Positions 1-10,001 of a stretch of DNA of 64,000 bases are shown one piece after another; the stretch's first letter is position 1; every line of letters begins with the position of its first letter. This DNA is from Halichondria panicea. Lineage: Eukaryota > Porifera > Demospongiae > Suberitida > Halichondriidae. The notes below the pieces were generated by a model. That model saw only the letters and a list, made by a program, of their open reading frames with translations. It did not search any database and was not told the DNA's origin. The translations under genes were made by a program, and so were the position numbers. The stretch spans positions 3,849,502 through 3,913,501 of the forward strand of contig NC_087393.1 of the NCBI RefSeq assembly GCF_963675165.1. Reading direction: 5' to 3'.

Positions 1-3000
1 GATAGTGTTTACAACAATTTAGAAAGCCCACTCTCCTTTCAAGCGGCAGTTGCTCTTAAAGATGTGGCTGCTCTAACAATGCAATCGATAACCATCCGAG
101 ACAGTAATGGATACGGGATAGCTGCTGAGGGACTGTATGGATACTCAATAATGGAGGACTGCCTACTGGTGAGCAACACGGGTGGTGAAAAATTCATAGG
201 GGGTAATCTTGTACTGAAGTATGCAGATTGTCCTGTTATTGACACAAACGAGCAGGTTTATGTGGGAATTGTGAGATCTAAGTTCTTATATGGAAGTGCA
301 CATTATAGTAACGACGAACATGACCCACATACCGCACTTCAAACCAAAGCAACTGGCATATCTTTGCTCCTTTCCTGCACAAATGTTACTATTAACATGT
401 CAGAGGTGCAACTAAAGCACAACGAAGCATACAGCTTTTCCAGCAAAGGAGGGAACCTTTTCATTCTGCTCGGAAACACCGTACGATATACGAGCAATAT
501 GGTAATTGTGGAGAACAGTAACATTGACAAGGGAACAGCAATTATGGGTGGAGGAGCATACGTTAGATTCAAGCAGCCTCCCCAAGAACCTGACAACATA
601 ACAGTTCCATGTGAAAACTTTGTTAGTTTTAAAAATGTGAGCTTTAATGGTAACAAAGGTAGAGTTAAAGGAGGTGCTCTGTACATATTGTTCGAAACAG
701 CAAGCATGTACAACTATTGTCCCAAGGGAACTGTTGAAATAGACAGCTGTTACTTTGTAGACAATATTTTAAATGCTTCCAAGGCAGACAGTGGCCTAGC
801 TATCAACATTTATTGCTATTTGATCAACGGAGTGGAAGCAACATCTGTTCCCTTCAATATAGTGAGCATTACTCGAAGTCACTTTCTGGGAAACAAACTA
901 TTAACGCAGAAGGAAAATAGTTTCGATATAATTTCCGGAGGAGCCACTGTGTTCATTAGTAAACAGAGAAGACAAACATTTATCAGTGACTCTAGCTTTG
1001 TAAACAACGGCAAAACAGCAATTTCAGCTTTCGGATCAAATATTGTGTTCAGTGGTATTGTGAACATAACAAATAATACAGGCCTTAACGGTGGGGGCCT
1101 AGTTCTCTGTCAGTCCTCGTACATTTTGTTCGCCCCAAATACCACAGTGACGTTTGAAAATAACAGAGCCATTTTATCTGGAGGAGGCATATACGCAGAA
1201 GATCAGTGCTTACAATCTGAACCACTGTGTTTTTATCAAGTGCACAACAGTAACAAGTCGTTAACTAAACATCAAAGGATCTCAATATTGGACACTATTC
1301 ACGTGGTAATGATCAACAACACTGCTGGATACGCTGGAAGTCAGATATTTGGAGGGTTTATGGACAAATGCTATACAACATTTGGCAAGGACAATAAACT
1401 AGTATACGACAAGATTTTTAACGAAATTTCATGGCAAAGAAATGATTCTGATCTTTCCTACATCACTTCTTACCCAAAGCATATATGCTTCTGTGAAAAC
1501 AACCTACCTAACTGTAACAAAGACTACAGAACTATCAATATAACAATATACCCTGGTGAACCTTTTACAGTTAGTTTAGTAGGCGTTGGGCAATTCAAAA
1601 ACCCTGTTCCAGCAACAATCAAAGCAAATACCAGCCACTCAAGTGACAAGATGTACAGTCGTACAATAAAGGATGTCTGTACTTCTATGACATTTTTAGT
1701 AAAATCAGCACAACCGACTAGATTTGACAAACTTAGCATCACTGTCTCCTCTGACTTAGGTTACACAACAAGAAGCAGCCTACGATCGATCAACATTCAC
1801 TATAGGTCTTGTCCTCTGGGAACGTACATACACAACTCTGCCTGTGACTATGAAGACCTTCATTTCGAATACAGACCTAATAGCCCAACTATAAAAAAGA
1901 ACGAAAATACATGGGTAGGATACTACAACGCTGCTGATCATTCCAACTCTGAAACCGTTAGTGGGTTCATACATTTCAAGTATTGTCCACTGTGGTACTG
2001 CAACAACAAAACAGTTATCAATGTTAATGAAACCTATTTTGATCAAAACTCTCAGTGTCATGAAAGGGAGGGCATTTTGTGTGGAGCGTGCTTAAAGCAA
2101 CATAGTTTAGCTATTGCCTCTAGCAGGTGCCTTCGCTGTGACAACATCAGTCGATCGTACTTTCCTCTCCTAGCGCTAGCTACTCTGGCTATTACAGCTC
2201 TAGTACTACTCTTTATGCTGTGCTGTAATGTGACCATCACTGATGGCACAGTTAGTGGATTTCTAGTCTACTCTAGTTTGTTCAACATCAACATAAAATT
2301 GTTTTTGAGAGTATCAAAACGATACACATATCTTGCGGAATTTTTTGCATGGACGAATTTAGATATTGGTGTAACAACTTGCTTTTACGATGGGTTTGAT
2401 GCATTTTGGCAGGCAATATTAAACTTTTTTATTCCTGTTTTCATTTGGTGCATTCTTGGACTTATAATTTTTGCAACATCAAAGTCTAGTCGGATTACAG
2501 AGCTTGTTGGAGACAACCCTGTAAAAGTTCTAGCTACACTTGTTCTTATTTCTTACACAAAAATTCTTCAAACTGAAGTAGCTGTGTTTTCCTGTTCATC
2601 GATTAAATTTCGTACTAATTCTTCTAAAATCCTCAAGTACTACTGGCTCCCCGATGGTAATGTACCATGTTGGCAAGGGAAGCACCTAGCTCTGGTGGTG
2701 ATTGGTGTTTTGTTTGGAATAGCTACTGTTCTGTACACTTTAATGCTCCTCTTTATTCAACCATTGCAAAGATATTCTCATGTGAGGGGACTGAAATGGG
2801 TGGCCAAACTAAAGCCATTTTTTGACGCTTACACTAGCCCTCATGTGATCAAGCATCGCTATCGATTCTGGACTGGACTTTTACTCCTATGTAGAATGAT
2901 TAACAGTATTTTGTTTGCTCTTTTTTCCCACCAAAACACATACAAACATTATGGAATTGAAGTCATACTCATTTGTTTCCTGATAACAAGCTTATTGGGG

Positions 3001-3585
3001 TGCTTCGGTGGAGTCTACAAAAATAAGTGGCTTTATGCTCTCAACTCTTCGTTCTACTTCAACCTCACTCTACTGTCTTTCGTAACATTTTATTCTCTAA
3101 CCAAAAATTCTTCTTCTAAGAACAGTGCAAATATTATTCAAGAGATTGCCACCTCCATTTCACTAGGCATAGCCTTTGTGACGTTCCTGTTCATTCTTTC
3201 CTACCATGTGTACAAGCGTCTGAAAAAGACCGGTCTGCTCGCTCGCTGTGCGGGAAGAATCCAGGGGACTCGATGTTGGAGATCAGCTGTCAGATATTGG
3301 AACAGAGGCAGGATACAATACGTAAGGCTGCCCCAAGAAGACCCTCAGGATCGAGAGGTGGACGATGATTTCAATGGAGAGAGAGGGCTCGATGACGATT
3401 GTCAGTGGGAGAGAGAACTGCATGTAGATGTACAAGACAGAGAGCTCAATGGAGATCGCCATGATGACAGACAGCTTGCAAGAGTTTGTGATGACAATTG
3501 GGAGAACGGAGAGAGCAATAAGGAGCCAAATGCAGAAGAGCCATTCGATAAAGGTATTGTAGGACCTAGCGAAGACACATACTAA
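1..3585 (+). CDS. Beta-helix multi-TM surface receptor, type A, copy 1 (5' truncated by window)
   Basis: The reading frame is open from base 1 to the TAA at 3583-3585. It corresponds to codon 134 onward of the complete paralog at 16807-20793, so the signal peptide and first ~130 residues lie before the window. Seen: a long ectodomain with recurring GGNLFI, GGGAYV, GGALYI, GGATVFI, GGGLVLC and GGGIYAED rungs and many N-x-S/T sites; a Cys-rich stalk (CPLGTY, ILCGACL, CLRC); about eight hydrophobic segments; and an acidic tail with DREL repeats. The rungs resemble right-handed parallel beta-helix (Pmp-like/PbH1) repeats. Differences from copy 2 are scattered substitutions with no break, so it looks functional. 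The single exon contrasts with the intron-rich neighbours. Its job is unknown; a surface receptor or adhesion role is inferred. Confidence 0.85.
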   Translation, partial: DSVYNNLESPLSFQAAVALKDVAALTMQSITIRDSNGYGIAAEGLYGYSIMEDCLLVSNTGGEKFIGGNLVLKYADCPVIDTNEQVYVGIVRSKFLYGSAHYSNDEHDPHTALQTKATGISLLLSCTNVTINMSEVQLKHNEAYSFSSKGGNLFILLGNTVRYTSNMVIVENSNIDKGTAIMGGGAYVRFKQPPQEPDNITVPCENFVSFKNVSFNGNKGRVKGGALYILFETASMYNYCPKGTVEIDSCYFVDNILNASKADSGLAINIYCYLINGVEATSVPFNIVSITRSHFLGNKLLTQKENSFDIISGGATVFISKQRRQTFISDSSFVNNGKTAISAFGSNIVFSGIVNITNNTGLNGGGLVLCQSSYILFAPNTTVTFENNRAILSGGGIYAEDQCLQSEPLCFYQVHNSNKSLTKHQRISILDTIHVVMINNTAGYAGSQIFGGFMDKCYTTFGKDNKLVYDKIFNEISWQRNDSDLSYITSYPKHICFCENNLPNCNKDYRTINITIYPGEPFTVSLVGVGQFKNPVPATIKANTSHSSDKMYSRTIKDVCTSMTFLVKSAQPTRFDKLSITVSSDLGYTTRSSLRSINIHYRSCPLGTYIHNSACDYEDLHFEYRPNSPTIKKNENTWVGYYNAADHSNSETVSGFIHFKYCPLWYCNNKTVINVNETYFDQNSQCHEREGILCGACLKQHSLAIASSRCLRCDNISRSYFPLLALATLAITALVLLFMLCCNVTITDGTVSGFLVYSSLFNINIKLFLRVSKRYTYLAEFFAWTNLDIGVTTCFYDGFDAFWQAILNFFIPVFIWCILGLIIFATSKSSRITELVGDNPVKVLATLVLISYTKILQTEVAVFSCSSIKFRTNSSKILKYYWLPDGNVPCWQGKHLALVVIGVLFGIATVLYTLMLLFIQPLQRYSHVRGLKWVAKLKPFFDAYTSPHVIKHRYRFWTGLLLLCRMINSILFALFSHQNTYKHYGIEVILICFLITSLLGCFGGVYKNKWLYALNSSFYFNLTLLSFVTFYSLTKNSSSKNSANIIQEIATSISLGIAFVTFLFILSYHVYKRLKKTGLLARCAGRIQGTRCWRSAVRYWNRGRIQYVRLPQEDPQDREVDDDFNGERGLDDDCQWERELHVDVQDRELNGDRHDDRQLARVCDDNWENGESNKEPNAEEPFDKGIVGPSEDTY

Positions 3586-4478
3586 AACTAAATAACTGTT
3601 GTTGTTACATGCAGTAACTGTGTATCTTTCTAGCTAGAACACAATCACATGACATAATTATTGTGCATACAAATAGTATATAACATTCACACACATGCAG
3701 TTATGCCAGGCTTTGGTTCGTTTATAATAATGTGTACTAACTTTTTGAGATATAATGATGATTTTATAGTCATAAGCACAAACAACAAGCGTAAACAAAG
3801 CAAGACAAGACAACGTTTGACTAAATCTGCTGTTGAACACGTGCTATGACAAGCTGTAACAGTCTATTCTTGGGGAGAGTAGAAGCTAACCCGGAAACGT
3901 CATCTGCACATATGAAACACACCAGATTACTACACTGTTATGTGTGCCATTGTGTGTACTGTATGTATAGCGGGTAATTTCGAGGGTGCTGTAAAAACTT
4001 TGCGGATTTAATTTTCGTGGACTAACACCTTTTCGCACATGCATGCACGTGATATTAAAATTCGTGGGTGAAAAAATGTTTGCGATACATGCTTAATCAG
4101 CGAAAAACGCAAAAGTTTATACCCTCAAAATATACTCGCTACACGGGAATATACAGTGTACACTATAGTACACAAGTGAAAAATGCAATATACATAATTA
4201 TTAAGATAATACTTCATTTGTAGACACAAGTAATCTGCACAAATCATATCCATAAAATAATTCTAGAGATGGATGTACAGTTACACTGCATGTATAGTAC
4301 ATGTACATGTATACTGTAGGGGCATTATTTTCCTGCTCAGGCAAGCATATTATACAAACATAAATTTGGGTACGTTTATGTATGTTTCATGAATGATTAC
4401 AGAGCTACAATGTAGTAACGGAAAGAGGCTTACATCAAAAACCATAAGGTACAGTAATTACAATAAGTGCTAACCTCC
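3586..4478. other. Intergenic spacer between copy-1 receptor and INTS15 pseudogene
   Basis: No coding exon is seen. The stretch is nearly collinear with 20794-21666 in copy 2, differing by point changes and small indels, and holds one MITE (3970-4139). The two flanking genes converge here. Confidence 0.6.
3970..4139. mobile_element. 170-bp MITE with TA target sites
   Basis: The left end reads GCGGGTAATTTCGAGGGT and the reverse complement of the right end reads GCGAGTATATTTTGAGGGT. The element is flanked by TA on both sides (3968-3969 and 4140-4141), as in Tc1/mariner-derived MITEs. The same element sits at 21174-21344 in the duplicated segment, so it inserted before the tandem duplication. 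Confidence 0.65.
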
Positions 4479-6080
4479 CTAATCAACACACAAACACTCA
4501 CCTGGTCTCAGGTTGAGCAGCCCAGAGGATAGAGATATCTGCAGCAGCTGTGCCAGCCTCTCCACACACTCTTCCATCTTCTCTGCCATCTCTTCCTCAC
4601 CACGTTGCTTCCTGTGACTGTAATACCCAAGCAGGTTAGCAATCAGCATGGCCATTTCCTTTCCTGACATCTGGCAAGTTACCGGCTTTGAGAGTGAGAG
4701 AATACTTGAAAGTAGATCAGCATGTAATGACGTCAATATCATTTGCATGTCTTTATCGTCCAATGACTTTGAACTTGAGGTATCCATAGGTTCATCTCTT
4801 GAGTCTTTGCTGTAATTGGATCTAGATTTGGTCTTCTTAGCGATAGTCGGATAGTTTGGACAAAGAGGTGCCAAAACACACCACTGCATTAGTCCAGGTA
4901 GCAAACATTGTAGTACAGGCTTTGGGAATTCGGAATCAAAATTGATGGAATTGGAATGTACTAGTGGAAGTTCGGAAATCTCCTTGTTGAGAAGAGGAGG
5001 CGGAGAGAGTAAGTTTGGATACATTGATAGCCAATGGTAAACAATTTGAAGAATTCTGATTGGTGGATTAGGCTGTGACAAATCCATGGTTGTTTTAGTG
5101 ACTGCATAATTATACAGAAAGAAGAATTGTAATCTTGTAATCATGCATCCATATACATCTAGTGATATCATAATGGCTATAGTGTACTGTAAATGTTCCA
5201 GTAGTTTACAGCCTGTTTGCAGGGAGGAAGCCACAAGCAGGTGAAAAGCTACCGGAAAGTTTCTCTGCCCCTCTTGATCTTCCAAAACTCAGAGTCACAA
5301 CCACATGCAATAGTACATGAATGTGATTGACAGTGAGCATAACATGAGGGGACACACCCACAATCATTGCTACTTAATTTACTACCCAGCATTAATTTTC
5401 TTGCCATTTGGTGCAATCTAGCACAGTACATGTAGTGCTATAAACATCCTACATGTATGATAATATTATGTAGCAAGTAGAATTTACTATAAAGCAATAA
5501 TACATGCACGTACCACTGTAGAAGGAATGCAAGGATGTGAATGAGAGGGCCAGCTGCTGGGCAAAGTGCGGAGAGGTGGTGGGCAGTTGCAGTAATGGAC
5601 CATATGCATCTGGGAGGAGTACGCAGAAATCATGGTAGAGAGTTTTCACAAGAGCAGCAGCCTCAGTGGGATGAAACTATAGTTGAAAAAGTGCATGCAA
5701 TATTTGTACATATAGGACCTACATGTACATGTAACCAGTAAGTAAACTTAAAGAAGTAAGGAGTCTAATACCACATGTACATGTAGGGGTTTCTACAAGT
5801 AATTCACATGCCACAACTACAGGAAATATACAGGTAGATAACCCCTTGCATTACATTGCATTGTAACAGCACATCACCTACCCAACTGGAAAACGGCTTA
5901 GGTTCAAGTGGGTACTACCCTTAAAACAAACAGCAGAGTGAGACTAGAGGCTCTGTGCGTACCCTCATCCAGATAGCAGTGCAGTTAGTTGAGGAAGTTG
6001 GGGCACTCTGCACTCGTGGCAAAGGACACCAGCCAAACTTGCCATTTGTGGGTGTGTCCTGCAGAGGAGGGTTGGGTATC

Positions 6081-6087
6081 AAACAAC
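6081..6087. repeat. Left target-site duplication of the KDZ element
   Basis: AAACAAC here is repeated at 13960-13966 on the other side of the element. The empty site in copy 2 (around 23250) has AAACAAC once, followed directly by ACTCATG. An 8-bp duplication with one mismatch (CAAACAAC/AAAACAAC) is equally possible. Confidence 0.8.
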
Positions 6088-6138
6088 CACCCCATTCGCA
6101 TGGGTCAGCACTGTTAATAGTAGTCTTATGGTCAGCAT
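6088..6138 (+). repeat. Left terminal inverted repeat of the KDZ element
   Basis: It shares TTCGCATGG, (T/C)AGCACTG, ATAATAGTAGTCTTA and GGTCAGCAT with the reverse complement of 13908-13959, with a few mismatches and 1-nt gaps. The outermost bases (CACCCC versus TAGGGG) are the least conserved. Confidence 0.8.
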
Positions 6139-6689
6139 TGGCACTGCATGTAGTCAAGGCTGGTTATAGTCAGATCACTTGACCTATGAACTCAAGATAT
6201 ACCACATGCACACGGTTTGCACTGCACTGCACTACACTGTAGTACTACTGGATCATGGACTGGACAACACAGCTGGTTGGTACAAGGTGGAGAGTAGTAC
6301 AGTGCTAGTGATCAGTAGAATCATGACTTCCCGAACAGTGATCACAATATCCCAGAGAGAATTTCTTGTGAGGAAATTTGAAGAAGGGATGCACAGTTGT
6401 GGACAGAACACTCTGAATGCTCGACAAGCTGCTGCATGCTACTGAGACTGGCTTGACATTAAATACTATAAACGTGAGATTGACCTGTCAACATTGGTAT
6501 CAGGATGATGTATACATGCAGTCTCTAAAATTGAGTCTGGTCGTGCTATATATGCGATATGCTCTATAGTCAGTATTATGATATAGTCAGGCTAGTCACT
6601 GTGTGCACATTGTTAGTCGGCTAGTCTGTATGTACGCTGCTTAGTAACAGTATTGATCATAGTCAACTGGTTAGTTACCTTGTAGGCTG

Positions 6690-7190
6690 ACGTCACGTGA
6701 GCAAAATTGCAGAAAGCGCAATGCTTTCTTGGTATATATGCACATTCTGCTAAACTGTTTTAGGATCTTTTTTGAACATAAGCAGTCACTTAGAGATGTA
6801 GAGAGTATTTATATAGCTAGAAAGTAATTGTGTATAGGATTAGCACAATCATATTTAGGAAAGGTTGAAGATCGGGATAAGTTGTAACAGTTATGTCGAC
6901 TTTTTAAGGAGTCTTGAGCTTGCTTGTAGCTTTGGATGCCTTAGACTTCTTTTTAGGTATGCGGTCCATATCTGATACCTATACGTCAAAAATGTACATT
7001 GTCACTAACAAGCTGTCATCAAATACATGCATTTGTGATTAAACTTCGTCTAGCCCCTATATACAATTAATTTCTAGCTATACAAATACTCTCTACATCT
7101 CTTACCGTCTGCTTATGTCCAAAAAATTGCCAAGTAAGCATTGCGCTTTGGACAGCAATTTTGGTCACGTGACCAGTTAATTGCGTTTTA
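6690..7190. repeat. Foldback inside the KDZ left flank
   Basis: Arm 6690-6826 (TCACGTGAGCAAAATTGC, then AAGCGCAATGCTT, AACATAAGCAG, GATGTAGAGAGTATTT) is matched in inverse orientation by 7070-7190. It may be a nested MITE or subterminal structure of the transposon. Confidence 0.6.
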
Positions 7191-7269
7191 CCTCTGCCTT
7201 TCTACTAGCATTTGCGTGAGAGTTGAGTAAATTACCAGTATATTGATCGTAGAGTCAACATGGTTTATT

Positions 7270-7485
7270 ATCAAGGGTTAATAAATAGAAGAGGGCATGC
7301 AACAGCTTGCGAGCAAAAACTGTAAGTGCATGGGCGGTGGAATTTACGGGAAAAGTACAAACTACTTCTGATTTTGTGTAAAGTACGTGTGCAGATACCT
7401 ATAAAATAAATTGAATGCAGTTTTGTTCGCATTAAACTAATAGTGAGTTGCATGCCCTCTTCTCTTTATCAGCCCTTGCAGCTAA
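7270..7485. repeat. Small foldback/MITE inside the KDZ left flank
   Basis: CAAGGGTTAATAAATAGAAG plus AGGGCATGCAAC at the left is matched in reverse complement by the region around 7449-7482 (GTTGCATGCCCTCTTC, then TTATCAGCCCTTG). No coding content is seen. Confidence 0.55.
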
Positions 7486-7760
7486 TTAAGGTACAAATGT
7501 TTCACCCTGTACACATCACCTGCTGTAAACACTAGCAGTATTGATTGTAGTCAAGCATTGGTTACTTTTAGGCTGTAGCCTGACACATGTAGCTACTACT
7601 TGGTAGTAGCATTGATTGCAGTCAATATTGGTTATGTGTATACACGCTGCCTTAGTATTATATGGGCTTTAATTGTATTTGTAACATGTACATGCAGTCG
7701 GTATTGGTTACACATGAGATGGCTTTAGCTTTGTCCAATTATTTAGTCTGGGATCATTAA

Positions 7761-7872
<112 letters not shown>

Positions 7873-8039
7873 CGTGCGTGCGTGTGTACGTGTGTGTGTG
7901 TGCGTGCGTGCGCGCGTGTGTACGTGTGTGTGTGTACATGTGTGCGTGTGTGTGTATATATGCGTGTGTACATGTGTGTCTGTGTGTGTGTGCGTACAGC
8001 AACATACACACTACCAAAACTAAATACGCACATGCATAC

Positions 8040-9505
8040 ATGCAGTATTGGATAAACAATCACAAGAAACGGCACACCAGCTCTCATTGTGACACTGTTC
8101 CTCGTGCTAGAACTAAAAAGCTGTCCACACGTAGGAAATTAAGGCAGGCCTCTGGCTTCAGTAAAGAGTTTCACAAACAACAAGGTACGTAGATTTTATG
8201 GTGGATAGTTTATTTTAATGACATGCATGCCGTATATAAAAGTTGTGCATTCACTCACTATTCAGCAAATGCACGATTATATTAGATCTCAAAGGGAAGA
8301 CTCTCTCAGATAAATCAAAATTGATGGCAGAGGCTTGGAGAAAAATCAGCACTGCTGATAAGGAAAAGTACAATGTAGTAGCAAAAGATATTGAGGGTAG
8401 CAATGAGGAGGAGGATGAGGAGGAACTAACGCCGGAAAAAAAGAGGCAGCTCATTGTTCGGGTTGCTAAGAGACATCAGGGAGATGTAGGTGTTGTGAGT
8501 ACTGTATGTGCACGTAGACGGCACATATAATATTGTATTTTATCACCTAAAATTAATTTTGTGAACATAATTATTATGATGTTGCGACAGGTCCAATTTA
8601 TGCGAGCTAAGGAAATAATTACTTTTACTATGAGGCGGGCTTATAAATGATATAATGCCTATAATGTAGACAACACACTAAGCCCTAACATGTGGCTATA
8701 TTTACCTTGTGCACTTATACAGGCCAATCTGCTGCAATCACTTGGTTGTGAGATGGCTACAATGATGTTTGTTGATAAAAAGGTTTTAAGTGTGGGAACC
8801 ACAGATGGGAAAAAATTTCTTCAATCTCACCCTGCAATCCTGTCATCCTTCAGCTCCTACTTTCTGTATGGTAAGGCTTTATAAGTAAATGTAATGTAGA
8901 TACCATTATTTGATTACGTAAAACTGATTGCTTTGTGTGCACGACAAACTGTACACCTCGTTTCTCTAATTATTACTACAGATGACTTGTCCAAGAAACA
9001 ATTTGCTACCCCAGCCACTGCAGCCTCGTCAAGTACAACCAGTCTCAACACAAATTCCAGCTCATTCAATGTTACCTCAACAAACGCAAACCCAATCAAC
9101 ACCACCTCATCTACTACATCCAAAGCTGTTATTTCCACTGTGAAGAAATCAACCACTAAAACTACAACCAAAGCAACACCTTCTGGAATCTTGTCCAATC
9201 AAGCTATTTCTAACACTGATACCGTCAGTACGATTTTTATGAAAGGCAGAGATGGAAGTATTGTTGCGACAGGTACAGTGCTTCCTGGTGTACATAAAAC
9301 CATTCATGGTCGTCCTTGCCAAAAAGATTGTGAAACGCTTTCCGTTGTGGATGTTGTACAAGTTGGTGCTGAAGCTTGGTTTGAAGATGCTTTTGGGGAA
9401 AATAAATTGAGGACAGGGATCATCGTAGAATGGCCGAGCAGTATGATATCAAACGTAGCTGATGTCTCCCCACTTCATACAAGAACTAATCGCAAACGTA
9501 AATAA
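8040..9505 (+). CDS. HMG-box accessory protein of the KDZ transposon (4 exons)
   Basis: Proposed exons 8040-8184, 8286-8494, 8723-8870 and 8982-9505 have consistent phases and GT-AG borders (first acceptor ATATTAG) and give about 341 residues. Joined exons 1 and 2 read SGFSKEFHKQQ, then DLKGKTLSDKSKLMAEAWRK and KEKY, which is a recognisable HMG box (about residues 38-87). An acidic EEEDEEE run, an unassigned segment with CEMATMMFVDKK, a Ser/Thr/Asn-rich linker and a basic C-terminus (RTNRKRK) follow. It lies inside the transposon, convergent with the transposase, so a DNA-bending or transposition-accessory role is inferred. The start is the least certain part because a TG microsatellite lies directly upstream. 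Confidence 0.7.
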
Positions 9506-10001
9506 CCAGCTGACTATAAAACTACTATGATAATTGTTATAATTATTGTATATACAATTGTAATAGGAATGGTAAAGGTTTCCTTCCATTTTATTCGCGA
9601 TTCTATATTCTCTCTATCTTGTGTACTGTATACGTAAGTAAGATTACGTTATTATTGTTTGTACGTATGTATATAATTATGTATGTACAATTGTATGTAT
9701 GACATAGATAATAATTTATGTCCGAGTTTAGGACTATATATATAATTGTCAAAACTATATGCAGTTCATATTCATATAATGTTTAATTATGCATGCGCGC
9801 GGTTGACTTATAATAGCCTTGACTTCAATTTATAAAAAGCATTGATGTTTAAGAAATAATGACTGCCTATAGCTATAAGTGTGATTAATAAATTATTAAT
9901 TAAAGTACATAAAAAAGATAAGTGTTCAATTGTCCACGTCCGAATCATCATCACTACTACTGTCTGTACAAATAATATCAGTAACGGAAGGGTAATCATG
10001 T

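Noticed and set aside
7163-7174. Second CACGTG palindrome (GGTCACGTGACC) as a regulatory site
   Set aside because: It lies in one arm of a foldback inside the KDZ element, far from a start codon, so it is better explained as part of that repeat.
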